The translations under genes were made by a program, and so were the position numbers. A stretch of 64,000 bases of DNA from contig CAJUTV010000002.1 of assembly GCA_910589305.1 (NCBI GenBank), positions 124,001 to 188,000 on the forward strand. Direction: 5' to 3'. The notes beneath the pieces are model-generated. The model saw only the letters and a list, made by a program, of their open reading frames with translations, was not told the DNA's origin and did not search any database. The stretch's first letter is position 1, and each line of letters begins with the position of its first letter. The DNA comes from an uncultured Lachnospira sp. (GTDB lineage: Bacteria > Bacillota > Clostridia > Lachnospirales > Lachnospiraceae). This document shows, piece after piece, positions 42,242 through 50,974 of this stretch.

Positions 42242-43888
42242 ATGAAGAATGAAAAAGTAAAACATTTAGGACGCAGAATAAACATTTTGATGACTTGCCT
42301 TCAGATAGCCAGTATGATTGTAATTGTTTTTCTATGCCTTTTCATGTTGTATAATTTTGCTATGAGTTTGTTGAAAGACCGCTGTGTCAATGCAACCAAT
42401 ATCTTGGCATATGAGTTGGATGGTTATGTGGGACCAGAAGACAAAAATGAAATGTTAGATGAGTTAAAAGGTATGATGCGCTGTGAATTTACAATTTTTG
42501 ACGGTGATGTAAGAACATATACAACAATTCAGCAAAATGGAGAACGAGTTGTCGGCACAAAACTGTCAGATGAGTTGGTTAATATTGTATTGAAACAAGG
42601 AAAAAGTTATATCGGAAATATGGAAATTCTTGGTGTTAAGCATATATGTTCGTATGTACCTACCAAAGATGAGAATGGTCAGATTAATGGCTTGATTTTT
42701 GCAGGTATTTCGTTTCAATCAGCTATTGAGCAGCTTAATGGAACAATGATAATGGCAGCTGTGGTAGGTGCTGTTGCAGTTATTATAAGTATTATCATTA
42801 TGTCTTTTTTTATTGGTCGTTCTGTTTCCAGACCACTTGCAAAGCTTACTGGTTTAGCACAGATGATGGAGCAAGGCAATTTAGGATTAAAGACAAATCA
42901 AGCGTTAGAAATAGATATTCATTCCAATGATGAAATTGGTTATTTAACACGTGTTTTTCAAAATATGATGAACAATCTAAAGAGATATATTGGTGAAATT
43001 TCTGTTATATTAGAAGCAATTTCAGATGGGAATTTAAAGGCAGAAACAAAACAAAACTATGTTGGTGATTTTGTTTCTATTAAGGAATCACTAGATAAAA
43101 TTTTGAAAAAGTTAAATAATACAATGTCACAGATTATGGAGAGTACAGACTATGTTTCTAATGGTGCAGACCAAGTGTCTGCTGGCGCACAGTCACTTAG
43201 TCAAGGCACGGTAGAACAGGCAAGTACCATTGAGGGATTGGAGAGAAATATATGTGAGGTTTCACAGCGTATTTCACAATCCGCAGACAATGCACAGCAG
43301 GCAAGTCAGATGGTGGAAACGGTCGGCAGTCAGATTTTGGAGAGCAATCAGAAGATGAAAGAAATGATTGACGCGATGCAGGAAATCAATGAAAGTTCCA
43401 ATGAAATTAGTAATATTATTAAAACTATTGAAAATATTGCTATGCAAACAAATATTCTTGCATTGAATGCGGCAGTGGAAGCAGCAAGGGCAGGTGAAGC
43501 AGGCAAGGGTTTTGCGGTTGTTGCTGATGAAGTGCGTGGATTGGCAGGCAAGAGTGCAGAAGCTTCTAAGACAACAACAGATTTGATTGAAAATTCTATT
43601 CGACGAGTAGAACATGGTTTTATGATTGCCAGTGAAATGGCATCACAGCTTGAATTTGTTGTTTCAGGTGCAAATCAGGTTATGGAAACAACCATTCAGA
43701 TTGCAGATGATTCACATATGCAGGCAGTGGCAGTTTCGGATATTCAGGAACAAATTAGTCAAATTTCGAGCGTAGTGCAGACCAATTCTGCTATTGCGCA
43801 GGAGAGTGCAGCTACTAGTGAAGAGCTTAGTTCACATACAAAAATGTTGAAGAATTTAACAGATATGTTTCATGTAAGGTCATTATAA
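42242..43888 (+). CDS. Methyl-accepting chemotaxis protein
   Basis: The 548-residue receptor has a membrane helix at about 14-38 and an extracellular sensor of about 130 residues, probably a single-Cache-like fold. A second membrane helix is at about 177-200, followed by a HAMP region (about 200-260). A long signalling domain carries the hairpin tip NIAMQTNILALNAAVEAARAGEAGKGFAVVADEVRGLA. This tip binds CheW and CheA. Ligand unknown. AAAGGAG before ATG 42242 decides the start; an open frame reaches GTG 42194 within the 19-nt repeats. It is inserted between tsf and pyrH, away from the che genes. Confidence 0.96.
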   Translation: MKNEKVKHLGRRINILMTCLQIASMIVIVFLCLFMLYNFAMSLLKDRCVNATNILAYELDGYVGPEDKNEMLDELKGMMRCEFTIFDGDVRTYTTIQQNGERVVGTKLSDELVNIVLKQGKSYIGNMEILGVKHICSYVPTKDENGQINGLIFAGISFQSAIEQLNGTMIMAAVVGAVAVIISIIIMSFFIGRSVSRPLAKLTGLAQMMEQGNLGLKTNQALEIDIHSNDEIGYLTRVFQNMMNNLKRYIGEISVILEAISDGNLKAETKQNYVGDFVSIKESLDKILKKLNNTMSQIMESTDYVSNGADQVSAGAQSLSQGTVEQASTIEGLERNICEVSQRISQSADNAQQASQMVETVGSQILESNQKMKEMIDAMQEINESSNEISNIIKTIENIAMQTNILALNAAVEAARAGEAGKGFAVVADEVRGLAGKSAEASKTTTDLIENSIRRVEHGFMIASEMASQLEFVVSGANQVMETTIQIADDSHMQAVAVSDIQEQISQISSVVQTNSAIAQESAATSEELSSHTKMLKNLTDMFHVRSL

Positions 43889-43964
43889 TAGTAAAACAAA
43901 AAATAGATAGATAAATATTTGTTTGATTGTTGTTTACATAATGGTATTAAAAATATAATCGTTT

Positions 43965-44006
43965 AGAGGTCAATCCGTTTTAAATGCGGATTGCTCTCTT
44001 TTTTTA
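43965..44006 (+). terminator. Terminator after the chemoreceptor gene
   Basis: CAATCCG (43971-43977) pairs with CGGATTG (43987-43993). AGAG and CTCT extend the stem, followed by seven to eight T. Confidence 0.85.
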
Positions 44007-44030
44007 TAGGCAAAATTTTTATAATAGAAG

Positions 44031-44059
44031 TTGTATAGTATTAAAACAAGAGGTATAAT
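44031..44059 (+). promoter_or_regulatory. Promoter upstream of deoB
   Basis: TTGTAT (44031-44036), 17 nt, TATAAT (44054-44059). Transcription would begin near 44066 and give a leader of about 200 nt before the deoB ATG, including leader element A. The rest of this 376-nt gap (44066-44176) is AT-rich with nothing else recognisable. Confidence 0.65.
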
Positions 44060-44176
44060 ATAGTTAGTTGTATTTTGTATATTTATAATAGTATAGACAT
44101 TATAAGATACAAATATGTGATTAAGAAATTTAAAAAAGTTATTGGGGTATAAATAATTGAAGTACAGACGATGTTA

Positions 44177-44264
44177 GCAGTTTGTGTTTGTGTGTTGTTT
44201 GACACAAATCTGCCAAAAGAACGAAAGTTCTTGTTCAAAAAGCAACACGGAAATGGGGATTTTT
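44177..44264 (+). repeat. Structured leader element, copy A
   Basis: GCAG-TTTGTGT (from 44177) can pair with ACACAAA-T-CTGC (to 44213), a stem with one bulge. A hairpin AAGAAC-GAAA-GTTCTT (GNRA-type loop) follows at about 44217-44232. GTGTTGTTT (44192-44200) can instead pair with the AAGCAACAC at 44240-44248, so two foldings compete. CGGAAATGGGGA then supplies the deoB ribosome binding site. The related copy B is at 38470-38549. Confidence 0.65.
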
Positions 44265-45461
44265 ATGGAAGGTAAAAAATATAAAAGAATTTTTGTCCTT
44301 GTGATTGATTCGTTAGGAATTGGAGAGATGCCTGATTCAAGCGAATATGGGGATATTGGAGTCAATACATTACAACATATTTCAGAAAGCAGAGAAACAT
44401 TTTGTATTCCTAATTTGACAAAGCTAGGTATAAGCAATTTAACGGATTTAAAACAAATTGGACATCAAGATAATGTGCTTGGCTGTTATATGAAATTATC
44501 GGAGCGAAGCAGAGGAAAAGATACAATGACAGGTCATTGGGAGATGATGGGACTGTATATTACAAAGCCGTTTAAAACTTTTACAGAGCATGGTTTTCCG
44601 GATGCGTTGATTGAACAGTTAGAAAAAAGAACAGGCAGGAAAATTATCGGAAATAAAAGTGCAAGCGGAACACAGATATTAGAAGAGCTTGGAGAACGAG
44701 AAATCAATAATGGAGAATTAATTGTATATACATCGGCGGATTCTGTTTTACAGATATGCGGCAATGAGGAGACAATGGGATTAGAGACATTGTATCATTA
44801 CTGTGAAATTGCAAGAGAGCTTACTATGCAGGAACAATGGAAGGTAGGAAGAGTTATTGCAAGACCATATGTAGGAAAAAAGAAGGGGGCTTTTGTAAGG
44901 ACGTCAAACCGGCATGATTACGCCTTAAAACCATTTGGAAAAACTGTGTTGAATGCACTTAAAGAACAAGGGTATGATGTGATTTCTGTGGGAAAGATTA
45001 GTGATATTTTTGACGGTGAAGGTATTACACAAATCAATAAATCAAAAAGTTCCATACATGGAATGGAGCAGACTATTCAAATAGCAAAGACAGATTTTAA
45101 CGGACTTTGTTTTGTGAATCTTGTGGATTTTGATGCGTTGTGGGGGCATCGAAGAAATGCAGTTGGATATGGTGATGAATTGGAACGATTTGATATAAAA
45201 TTAGGAGAGTTGCTGCCGCTTATTGGAGAAAAAGACCTTTTAATTATCACAGCAGACCATGGCAACGACCCAACTTATAAAGGAACAGACCATACAAGAG
45301 AGAAAGTTCCAATGCTTGCCTATTCCAAATCAATGACATCTAAAAAAGACTTGAAAGAAGCGGATACATTTGCTGTTATTGGAGCGACAATAGCGGATAA
45401 CTTTGGTGTCAAAATGCCAGAGGGAACAATTGGCACTTCACTGTTGAATTGTTTTTATTAA
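44265..45461 (+). CDS. deoB: Phosphopentomutase
   Basis: DeoB interconverts ribose-1-phosphate and ribose-5-phosphate (and the deoxy forms) in nucleoside salvage. The 398-residue protein of the alkaline-phosphatase superfamily has metal-site motifs VLVIDSLGIGEMPDS at the N-terminus and ITADHGNDPTYKGTDHTREKVP near the C-terminus. The active-site Thr is in GKDTMTGHWEMMG. The frame is open to GTG 44184, but that part lies in leader element A; ATG 44265 has GGGGA upstream and starts the conserved sequence. Confidence 0.97.
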   Translation: MEGKKYKRIFVLVIDSLGIGEMPDSSEYGDIGVNTLQHISESRETFCIPNLTKLGISNLTDLKQIGHQDNVLGCYMKLSERSRGKDTMTGHWEMMGLYITKPFKTFTEHGFPDALIEQLEKRTGRKIIGNKSASGTQILEELGEREINNGELIVYTSADSVLQICGNEETMGLETLYHYCEIARELTMQEQWKVGRVIARPYVGKKKGAFVRTSNRHDYALKPFGKTVLNALKEQGYDVISVGKISDIFDGEGITQINKSKSSIHGMEQTIQIAKTDFNGLCFVNLVDFDALWGHRRNAVGYGDELERFDIKLGELLPLIGEKDLLIITADHGNDPTYKGTDHTREKVPMLAYSKSMTSKKDLKEADTFAVIGATIADNFGVKMPEGTIGTSLLNCFY

Positions 45462-45472
45462 TATGCTATAAT
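45444..45472 (+). promoter_or_regulatory. Promoter for the bactofilin gene (inside deoB end)
   Basis: TTGAAT (45444-45449), 17 nt, TATAAT (45467-45472), preceded by TGC, so an extended -10. The -35 lies within the last codons of deoB. Transcription would start about 27 nt before the bactofilin ATG. Confidence 0.7.
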
Positions 45473-45505
45473 AAGCACAGTTTGTTATCTGCAAAGGAGG
45501 GTTTG

Positions 45506-46327
45506 ATGGGTTTTTTTAGAGATTTGAAGGATAATTTGAATGAGACTGCCAGTGATTTTGATAAAAATAGTGTTGAAAATAATATGATAGTTCATACACT
45601 TGATTCAGAATATGCTAGTGAGTCTTCTGCAGAGCCAGAGCTTGCTAAATTAGCTGCCAGTCTTGCAAAAGAAGCGGAATTATCTTTAGATAAAGAATAT
45701 TCAAATAATTTTAATTCAAATGATAAAATAAAATCAGATAAAATAAATCATATATTAGTTGATAATTCATCTGCTTTGAATCCATCAAAGGAAGAGCCAG
45801 AATTTGCAGAGCAATCAGCATTGTTTGACAGTGATGAAAGTATAGAAAATAATGTTTTGCCGCAAGAAAATATTTCTATTATTGCAAAAGAATTGACTGT
45901 TAAAGGTGAACTAAATTCGCAAGGTTCTATTGAATTGTATGGCTGTGTTCTTGGAAATGTCACTTGTATGGGAAAGTTGACTGTAAGCGGAAAATTGATA
46001 GGTGATGTCAAAGCAAAAGAAATGTTTGCTGAAAATGCACATATTCAAGGGAATATAGAAAGTACAGGACCTATAAAAATCGGACATAAAACAATTATTG
46101 TCGGCAATATTTCTGCCACATCTGCTGTGATAGCAGGGGCAGTCAAAGGTGATGTCGATGTACATGGACCTGTTATTATTGACTCGACAGCGGTGGTGCT
46201 TGGCAATATCAAATCAGAGTCTGTACAAGTCAATAATGGAGCAACGATTAATGGCTGCTGTTCACAATGCTATGCTGATTTTAAGCCAACAGATATATTT
46301 GAGGATTTTATAGAAAAAAATAAGTGA
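45506..46327 (+). CDS. Bactofilin-domain cytoskeletal protein
   Basis: The 273-residue protein has an acidic, variable N-terminal part (about 1-125). A bactofilin (polymer-forming) domain at about 127-245 shows six-residue-type beta-helix steps such as VKGELNSQGSIELYGCVLGNV, GKLTVSGKLIGDVKAKEMF and GAVKGDVDVHGPVIID. Bactofilins form membrane-associated filaments that help shape cells or place appendages. The strong AAAGGAGG decides ATG 45506. No M23 peptidase partner gene is adjacent. The gene sits before pyrH with its own promoter. Confidence 0.88.
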   Translation: MGFFRDLKDNLNETASDFDKNSVENNMIVHTLDSEYASESSAEPELAKLAASLAKEAELSLDKEYSNNFNSNDKIKSDKINHILVDNSSALNPSKEEPEFAEQSALFDSDESIENNVLPQENISIIAKELTVKGELNSQGSIELYGCVLGNVTCMGKLTVSGKLIGDVKAKEMFAENAHIQGNIESTGPIKIGHKTIIVGNISATSAVIAGAVKGDVDVHGPVIIDSTAVVLGNIKSESVQVNNGATINGCCSQCYADFKPTDIFEDFIEKNK

Positions 46328-46403
46328 TTAAAAAATGATTAAATTTATGGATTAGTAAGAAAAAGTTTTTATAGAAAAAATAAATAGTTTTAGAAAGGTC
46401 AAG

Positions 46404-47111
46404 ATGATGAAGGAGTTAAAAAGAGTACTTCTTAAATTGAGTGGTGAAGCACTTGCAGGTGCGAATCATTCAGGTTATGACGATGAGCGCATTATTGACA
46501 TAGCAACACAGGTAAAGCAGATTGTTGACAAAGGTCTTGATGTTGGTATTGTTATTGGCGGCGGCAATTATTGGAGGGGCAGGTCAAATGATAATATAGA
46601 CCGCACAAAGGCAGATCAGATAGGTATGCTTGCCACAGTGATGAACTGTATATATGTATCTGAATTGTTCCGTTCATATGGAATTAAAACACAGATTCTT
46701 ACCCCTTTTGAATGTGGGACAATGACAAAGCGGTTTTCTAAAGATTTAGCAAATCAATATTTTGCTGAAGGTGTTGTCGTATTTTTTGCAGGCGGTACAG
46801 GGCATCCATATTTTTCTACTGATACAGGAATTGTTTTGCGTGCGATTGAGCTTGATGCCGATGCTATTTTTTTAGCAAAAATTATAGATGGTGTTTATGA
46901 CAGCGACCCTAAGAAAAATCCAAATGCAAAGAAATATGAAAGTCTTTCTATTCAGGAAGTTGTTGACAAAAAGCTTGGAGTTATTGATATGACGGCATCG
47001 GTTATGTGTATGGAAAATAAAATGCCGCTTATGATATTTGGTCTTGAAGAAAAAAATAGTATATTAAATGCAATGACAGGTCAATTTAATGGCACCGTTG
47101 TTACAGTTTAG
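46404..47111 (+). CDS. pyrH: UMP kinase
   Basis: PyrH phosphorylates UMP to UDP in pyrimidine synthesis. The 235-residue amino-acid-kinase-fold protein starts RVLLKLSGEALAG, has VGIVIGGGNYWRG and ADAIFLAKIIDGVYDSDPKKNPNA. All are typical of bacterial UMP kinase. AGAAAGG upstream serves ATG 46404 or 46407. It keeps its usual partner frr downstream, but its usual neighbours rpsB-tsf are 4.5 kb away across an inserted block. Confidence 0.97.
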   Translation: MMKELKRVLLKLSGEALAGANHSGYDDERIIDIATQVKQIVDKGLDVGIVIGGGNYWRGRSNDNIDRTKADQIGMLATVMNCIYVSELFRSYGIKTQILTPFECGTMTKRFSKDLANQYFAEGVVVFFAGGTGHPYFSTDTGIVLRAIELDADAIFLAKIIDGVYDSDPKKNPNAKKYESLSIQEVVDKKLGVIDMTASVMCMENKMPLMIFGLEEKNSILNAMTGQFNGTVVTV

Positions 47112-47158
47112 AATATAAAGTAACAGTAAAAAAATAAATTTTAAATATAAAAAATTAA

Positions 47159-47259
47159 GAAAGGAAAAGCTATTTCGATGGTAGACAATCAAAGGATTGT
47201 TTTTAATCATCAAACATATATTTTATAGTATAAACATATGTTTTTAGCAGAGAGTATAA
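47159..47259 (+). repeat. Leader module before frr, shared with fliE
   Basis: GAAAGGAAAAGCTAT (47159-47173) is identical to 5411-5425, and ATATGTTTTTAG (47236-47247) to 5441-5452. Between them lie GACAATC/GATTGT and an 8-bp palindromic pair AAACATAT (47212-47219) with ATATGTTT (47236-47243). An ATG at 47178 opens a 16-codon frame ending at 47228 (MVDNQRIVFNHQTYIL), which could be a leader peptide. The purine-rich AGAGAG just before the frr ATG is its only close ribosome binding site. Confidence 0.5.
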
Positions 47260-47811
47260 ATGAGCGAAATAAAAGAATACGAAGAGAAAATGAAAAAATC
47301 AGTAGCAGCACTTGAAGATGAATATACATCTATTAGAGCAGGAAGAGCAAACCCTCATATTTTAGATAAAATTAGGGTTGATTATTATGGGGCGCCTACT
47401 CCATTGCAGCAGGTTGCCAATATCTCTGTTCCAGAGGCAAGAATGATTCAAATTCAGCCTTGGGAAAGCAATCTTATAAAAGAGATTGAAAAAGCTATTT
47501 TATTATCCGACTTAGGAATCACACCAAATAATGATGGCAAAATCGTTCGATTGGTATTTCCTGAACTTACAGAGGACAGACGTAAAGAATTGTCAAAAGA
47601 TGTTAAGAAAAAAGGGGACAATGCAAAAGTTGCCATTCGTAACATCAGGCGCGATGCAAATGATGATTTTAAAAAGCAGAATAAAGCCTCTGAGATTTCA
47701 GAAGATGAGCTAAAGAATGTTGAAGACGAGATTCAAAAGCTTACAGATAAATATGTAGCTATAATTGATAAAGCAATTGAGGATAAGACTAAGGAAATAA
47801 TGACTGTTTAA
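47260..47811 (+). CDS. frr: Ribosome recycling factor
   Basis: RRF splits post-termination ribosomes together with EF-G. The 183-residue, two-domain protein has the conserved SIRAGRANPHILDKI, ISVPEARMIQIQPWE, NDGKIVRLVFPELTEDRRKEL and IRNIRRDANDD segments. The length is standard (about 185). It is preceded by an unusual structured leader and followed by a strong terminator, so pyrH-frr forms its own unit. Confidence 0.98.
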   Translation: MSEIKEYEEKMKKSVAALEDEYTSIRAGRANPHILDKIRVDYYGAPTPLQQVANISVPEARMIQIQPWESNLIKEIEKAILLSDLGITPNNDGKIVRLVFPELTEDRRKELSKDVKKKGDNAKVAIRNIRRDANDDFKKQNKASEISEDELKNVEDEIQKLTDKYVAIIDKAIEDKTKEIMTV

Positions 47812-47819
47812 AGTGAAAG

Positions 47820-47864
47820 TCCGTAGAATTCTGGTGTGATTAGTTACCATATTCTACGGATTTT
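47820..47864 (+). terminator. Terminator after frr
   Basis: A perfect 10-bp stem pairs TCCGTAGAAT (47820-47829) with ATTCTACGGA (47851-47860), and an inner GGT/ACC also pairs. Four T follow. Confidence 0.85.
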
Positions 47865-47975
47865 GTAATAAAAAAGGATAGTGTGAAAAATAATGTCAAT
47901 ACACTTACTTTTTTAAAGATAAATATAAAAGTCATTAACTGCTCCTAAAAATCAGTTGCAGTATGGAGGCTAAAT

Positions 47976-48701
47976 ATGGATTATTATAATGAGAGATTAG
48001 GCTTGAATATTCCAGCTCATATTGCCGTTATTTTAGACGGTAATGGGCGTTGGGCAAAAAAGCGTCATATGCCAAGAACGTATGGGCATAAGGTAGGAAG
48101 TCAAGTTGTTGAAGATATGCTTTATATTGTGGATGAATATGGTGTAAAATATTTTACAGTATATGCTTTTTCAACAGAAAATTGGAAGCGGTCAGCAGAA
48201 GAAGTTTCAATTTTGATGAGTATACTAAGATTATACTTAAAAGATTGTGTTAAAAAGTCTATGAAAAATAATGTAAGGTGTAGAGTAATTGGCAAAAGAG
48301 AAGGACTGAGCAAAGATATTATCGAAAGTATTTGTGTTTTAGAAGAGACGACAAAAAATAATACTGGTTTAAATTTTACGATTGCAATTAATTATGGCGG
48401 AAGAGATGAGATAACCAGAGCCGTTAAAAAAATTGCAAATCAAATTGAAGAAGGAACAATGTCCGCTTCAGATATTACAGAGCAGATAATCAATAGCAAT
48501 CTTGATACTGGTGAACTTCCAGACCCTGATTTGCTTATTAGAACAAGCGGTGAAGAACGCTTGTCAAACTATCTGCCATGGCAGCTTGCATATACAGAAT
48601 TTTATTTTACAGATACTTTGTGGCCAGATTTTAACGAAGAAGAGTTAATAAAAGCGTTTGAAAAATATAATAAAAGGGAACGCAGATTTGGCGGTGTATA
48701 A
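47976..48701 (+). CDS. uppS: Isoprenyl transferase (undecaprenyl diphosphate synthase)
   Basis: UppS builds the C55 lipid carrier for wall and polysaccharide synthesis. The 241-residue cis-prenyltransferase has AVILDGNGRWAKKR with catalytic D21 near the N-terminus, the YAFSTENWKR motif, NYGGRDEI and PDLLIRTSGEERLSNYLPWQ. GGAGG precedes the ATG. cdsA starts 11 nt after the stop. The ACTGC/GCAGT pair just upstream might influence access to the ribosome binding site. Confidence 0.97.
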   Translation: MDYYNERLGLNIPAHIAVILDGNGRWAKKRHMPRTYGHKVGSQVVEDMLYIVDEYGVKYFTVYAFSTENWKRSAEEVSILMSILRLYLKDCVKKSMKNNVRCRVIGKREGLSKDIIESICVLEETTKNNTGLNFTIAINYGGRDEITRAVKKIANQIEEGTMSASDITEQIINSNLDTGELPDPDLLIRTSGEERLSNYLPWQLAYTEFYFTDTLWPDFNEEELIKAFEKYNKRERRFGGV

Positions 48702-48712
48702 GGAGGAAATAA

Positions 48713-49522
48713 GTGAAAACCAGAGTGATAAGCGGTGCAGTGCTTGCAGTAATTATGGTTTCAGCCCTTATATTGGGGGATTGGTATCTATATGTATTAT
48801 GTTTTGGCATTGCGTTGATAGGTTTGTATGAATTATATAAAGTAGTTGATATTCATAATAATATTATGGGATTTTTAGGTTATTTTGCTACTATTATATA
48901 TTATATATGTATAAAATTAGAAATGGAACAGTTCGAGATTTTTATTGTTGTTATGGCTTTTATAGCTATTATGACAGCGTATGTCATAACTTTTCCAAAG
49001 TATAGTGTAAGCCAGATGATGACCGCGTTTGTAGGAATTATCTATGTTTCTTTTATGATTTCATATATATATAAGATAAGAGTGCTTGATGATGGTATTT
49101 ATGTTATATGGCTAGTATTTGTTACTTCATGGGTAAATGATACCTTTGCTTATTTTACAGGTGTCTTGTTTGGAAAACATAAGATGGTTGTAAAGCTATC
49201 GCCTAAAAAGACTTGGGAAGGTGCGTTTGGTGGTGTTTTAACAGCAACAATTGTAGGATTTGTATATGGTTATCTGGTTAGTTCAAAAATGACAGAAGTT
49301 TTTGTTCACCCAGTATATACCTTTGGGATTGCAAGTTTTATTGGAGCTATTTTGTCCATTATAGGCGATTTGGGGGCATCAGCAATAAAGCGCAGTTATA
49401 ATATTAAAGATTATGGAGAACTAATACCAGGACATGGCGGTATATTAGACCGATTTGACAGTGTGATATTTACTGCACCTGCTGTATATTGGGCAATTTA
49501 TTTGATAAATACATTGATGTAG
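48713..49522 (+). CDS. cdsA: Phosphatidate cytidylyltransferase
   Basis: CdsA makes CDP-diacylglycerol from phosphatidic acid and CTP for phospholipid synthesis. The 269-residue integral membrane protein has about seven to eight hydrophobic segments and the C-terminal signature GDLGASAIKR...KDYGELIPGHGGILDRFDS. The start is GTG behind TAAGGAGG. It is in an operon with uppS, and a terminator follows after about 90 nt. Confidence 0.97.
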   Translation: MKTRVISGAVLAVIMVSALILGDWYLYVLCFGIALIGLYELYKVVDIHNNIMGFLGYFATIIYYICIKLEMEQFEIFIVVMAFIAIMTAYVITFPKYSVSQMMTAFVGIIYVSFMISYIYKIRVLDDGIYVIWLVFVTSWVNDTFAYFTGVLFGKHKMVVKLSPKKTWEGAFGGVLTATIVGFVYGYLVSSKMTEVFVHPVYTFGIASFIGAILSIIGDLGASAIKRSYNIKDYGELIPGHGGILDRFDSVIFTAPAVYWAIYLINTLM

Positions 49523-49614
49523 ACATACGTTTTATTTTAATATGCAAAAGTACTTGCGTTATATTGGTAAATGATTTTTGATTATTTGTAAGGAATATAG
49601 GTTATTTCACTATT

Positions 49615-49647
49615 ATAAGGCAAATAATTAAAAAATGCCTTATTTTG
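49615..49647 (+). terminator. Terminator after cdsA
   Basis: ATAAGGCA (49615-49622) pairs with TGCCTTAT (49636-49643), followed by a short T-run (TTTTG). Confidence 0.65.
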
Positions 49648-49751
49648 TACAATGTATATAGTAAGAAATGTAAGTTTTATAATTGTTTAAATATAAATTA
49701 TTACAGGAAGGAGCTGTGTTTATCACTCAAAGGCAGTGAAATGCAGTTAAA

Positions 49752-50903
49752 ATGATTATGAAAAATATATCATTATTGGGCTCTACAGGTTCCATTGGAA
49801 CACAGACGCTTCAAGTAGTAAGAGATAATAAAGATATTCAGGTTGTCGCATTGGCAGCAGGAACAAGAATTGCCAAATTAGCAGAGCAGATACGAGAATT
49901 TAAGCCACAGTTAGCATGTGTGGCGACAAAGGAAGGTGCAGATGAATTAAAGCTTCTTGTCTCCGATATAAATGTCAAGATAGTATATGGTTCGTGGGGA
50001 CTAATCGAAGCGGCTACATTACAGAGTGCCGATATGGTTGTCACTGCAATTGTAGGCATGATGGGCATTGTCCCAACAATAGAAGCCATAAAAGCACATA
50101 AAGATATTGCTCTGGCAAATAAGGAGACACTTGTCACAGCAGGTCATATTATTATGAAGCTGGCAAAAGAAAATCATATTTGTATTTATCCTGTTGACAG
50201 TGAGCATTCAGCAATATTTCAGTGTCTTCATGGGGAAAATAAAAAGGAGCTTGACAAGATACTACTCACCGCTTCAGGAGGACCATTTAGAGGAAAAAAT
50301 ATCGAATTTTTAAGACATGTTACATTAGAAGATGCACTAAAACATCCTAATTGGGCAATGGGGAAAAAAATTACAGTTGATTCTTCTACAATGGTTAATA
50401 AAGGATTAGAAGTTATTGAGGCACAATGGCTGTTTGATGTGCCTTTTGATAAAATACAAGTCGTTGTTCAGCCACAAAGCGTTATTCATTCGATGGTACA
50501 GTTTGTTGATGGAAGTGTTATGGCACAGATGGGAAGTCCAGATATGCGTCTTCCTATTCAATATGCACTGTATTATCCGAATCGCCAAACGCTTGATATC
50601 AAGCCGCTTGATTTTTATGAACTTGGGCAGATTACATTTGAAAAGCCAGATATAGAAACATTTAAAGGGCTGGCGTATGCCTACAAGGCAGCTAGGGAAG
50701 GCGGAAATGTTCCAACCGTGTTTAATGCTGCTAATGAGTATGCTGTTGGTTGTTTTTTAGAGAAGAAAATTACTTTTTTACAAATTTATGATATGATAGA
50801 ATATGCCATCAGTACCATTTCATTTATTGATAATCCGAATGTAGAACAGATACTAGAAACAGAGCAATCCGTTTATGAATTGCTTAGAAAATATAAAGAA
50901 TGA
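49752..50903 (+). CDS. dxr: 1-deoxy-D-xylulose-5-phosphate reductoisomerase
   Basis: Dxr (IspC) makes 2-C-methyl-D-erythritol 4-phosphate in the MEP isoprenoid pathway. The 383-residue protein has the NADPH-binding LLGSTGSIGTQTL, VDSEHSAIFQCLHGE with metal ligands, SGGPFRG and KHPNWAMGKKITVDSSTMVNKGLEVIEA. The start may be ATG 49752 or 49758. Neither has a close ribosome binding site: the best one (AAGGAG at about 49706-49712) is about 40 nt upstream, with a CACT/AGTG pair in between. Confidence 0.97.
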   Translation: MIMKNISLLGSTGSIGTQTLQVVRDNKDIQVVALAAGTRIAKLAEQIREFKPQLACVATKEGADELKLLVSDINVKIVYGSWGLIEAATLQSADMVVTAIVGMMGIVPTIEAIKAHKDIALANKETLVTAGHIIMKLAKENHICIYPVDSEHSAIFQCLHGENKKELDKILLTASGGPFRGKNIEFLRHVTLEDALKHPNWAMGKKITVDSSTMVNKGLEVIEAQWLFDVPFDKIQVVVQPQSVIHSMVQFVDGSVMAQMGSPDMRLPIQYALYYPNRQTLDIKPLDFYELGQITFEKPDIETFKGLAYAYKAAREGGNVPTVFNAANEYAVGCFLEKKITFLQIYDMIEYAISTISFIDNPNVEQILETEQSVYELLRKYKE

Positions 50904-50974
50904 ATGTAAGGATGGATTCCAACGTGTAATATAGTGACATTTGTTGTTGAACCATGAAAAAAATTACTTTGCAA

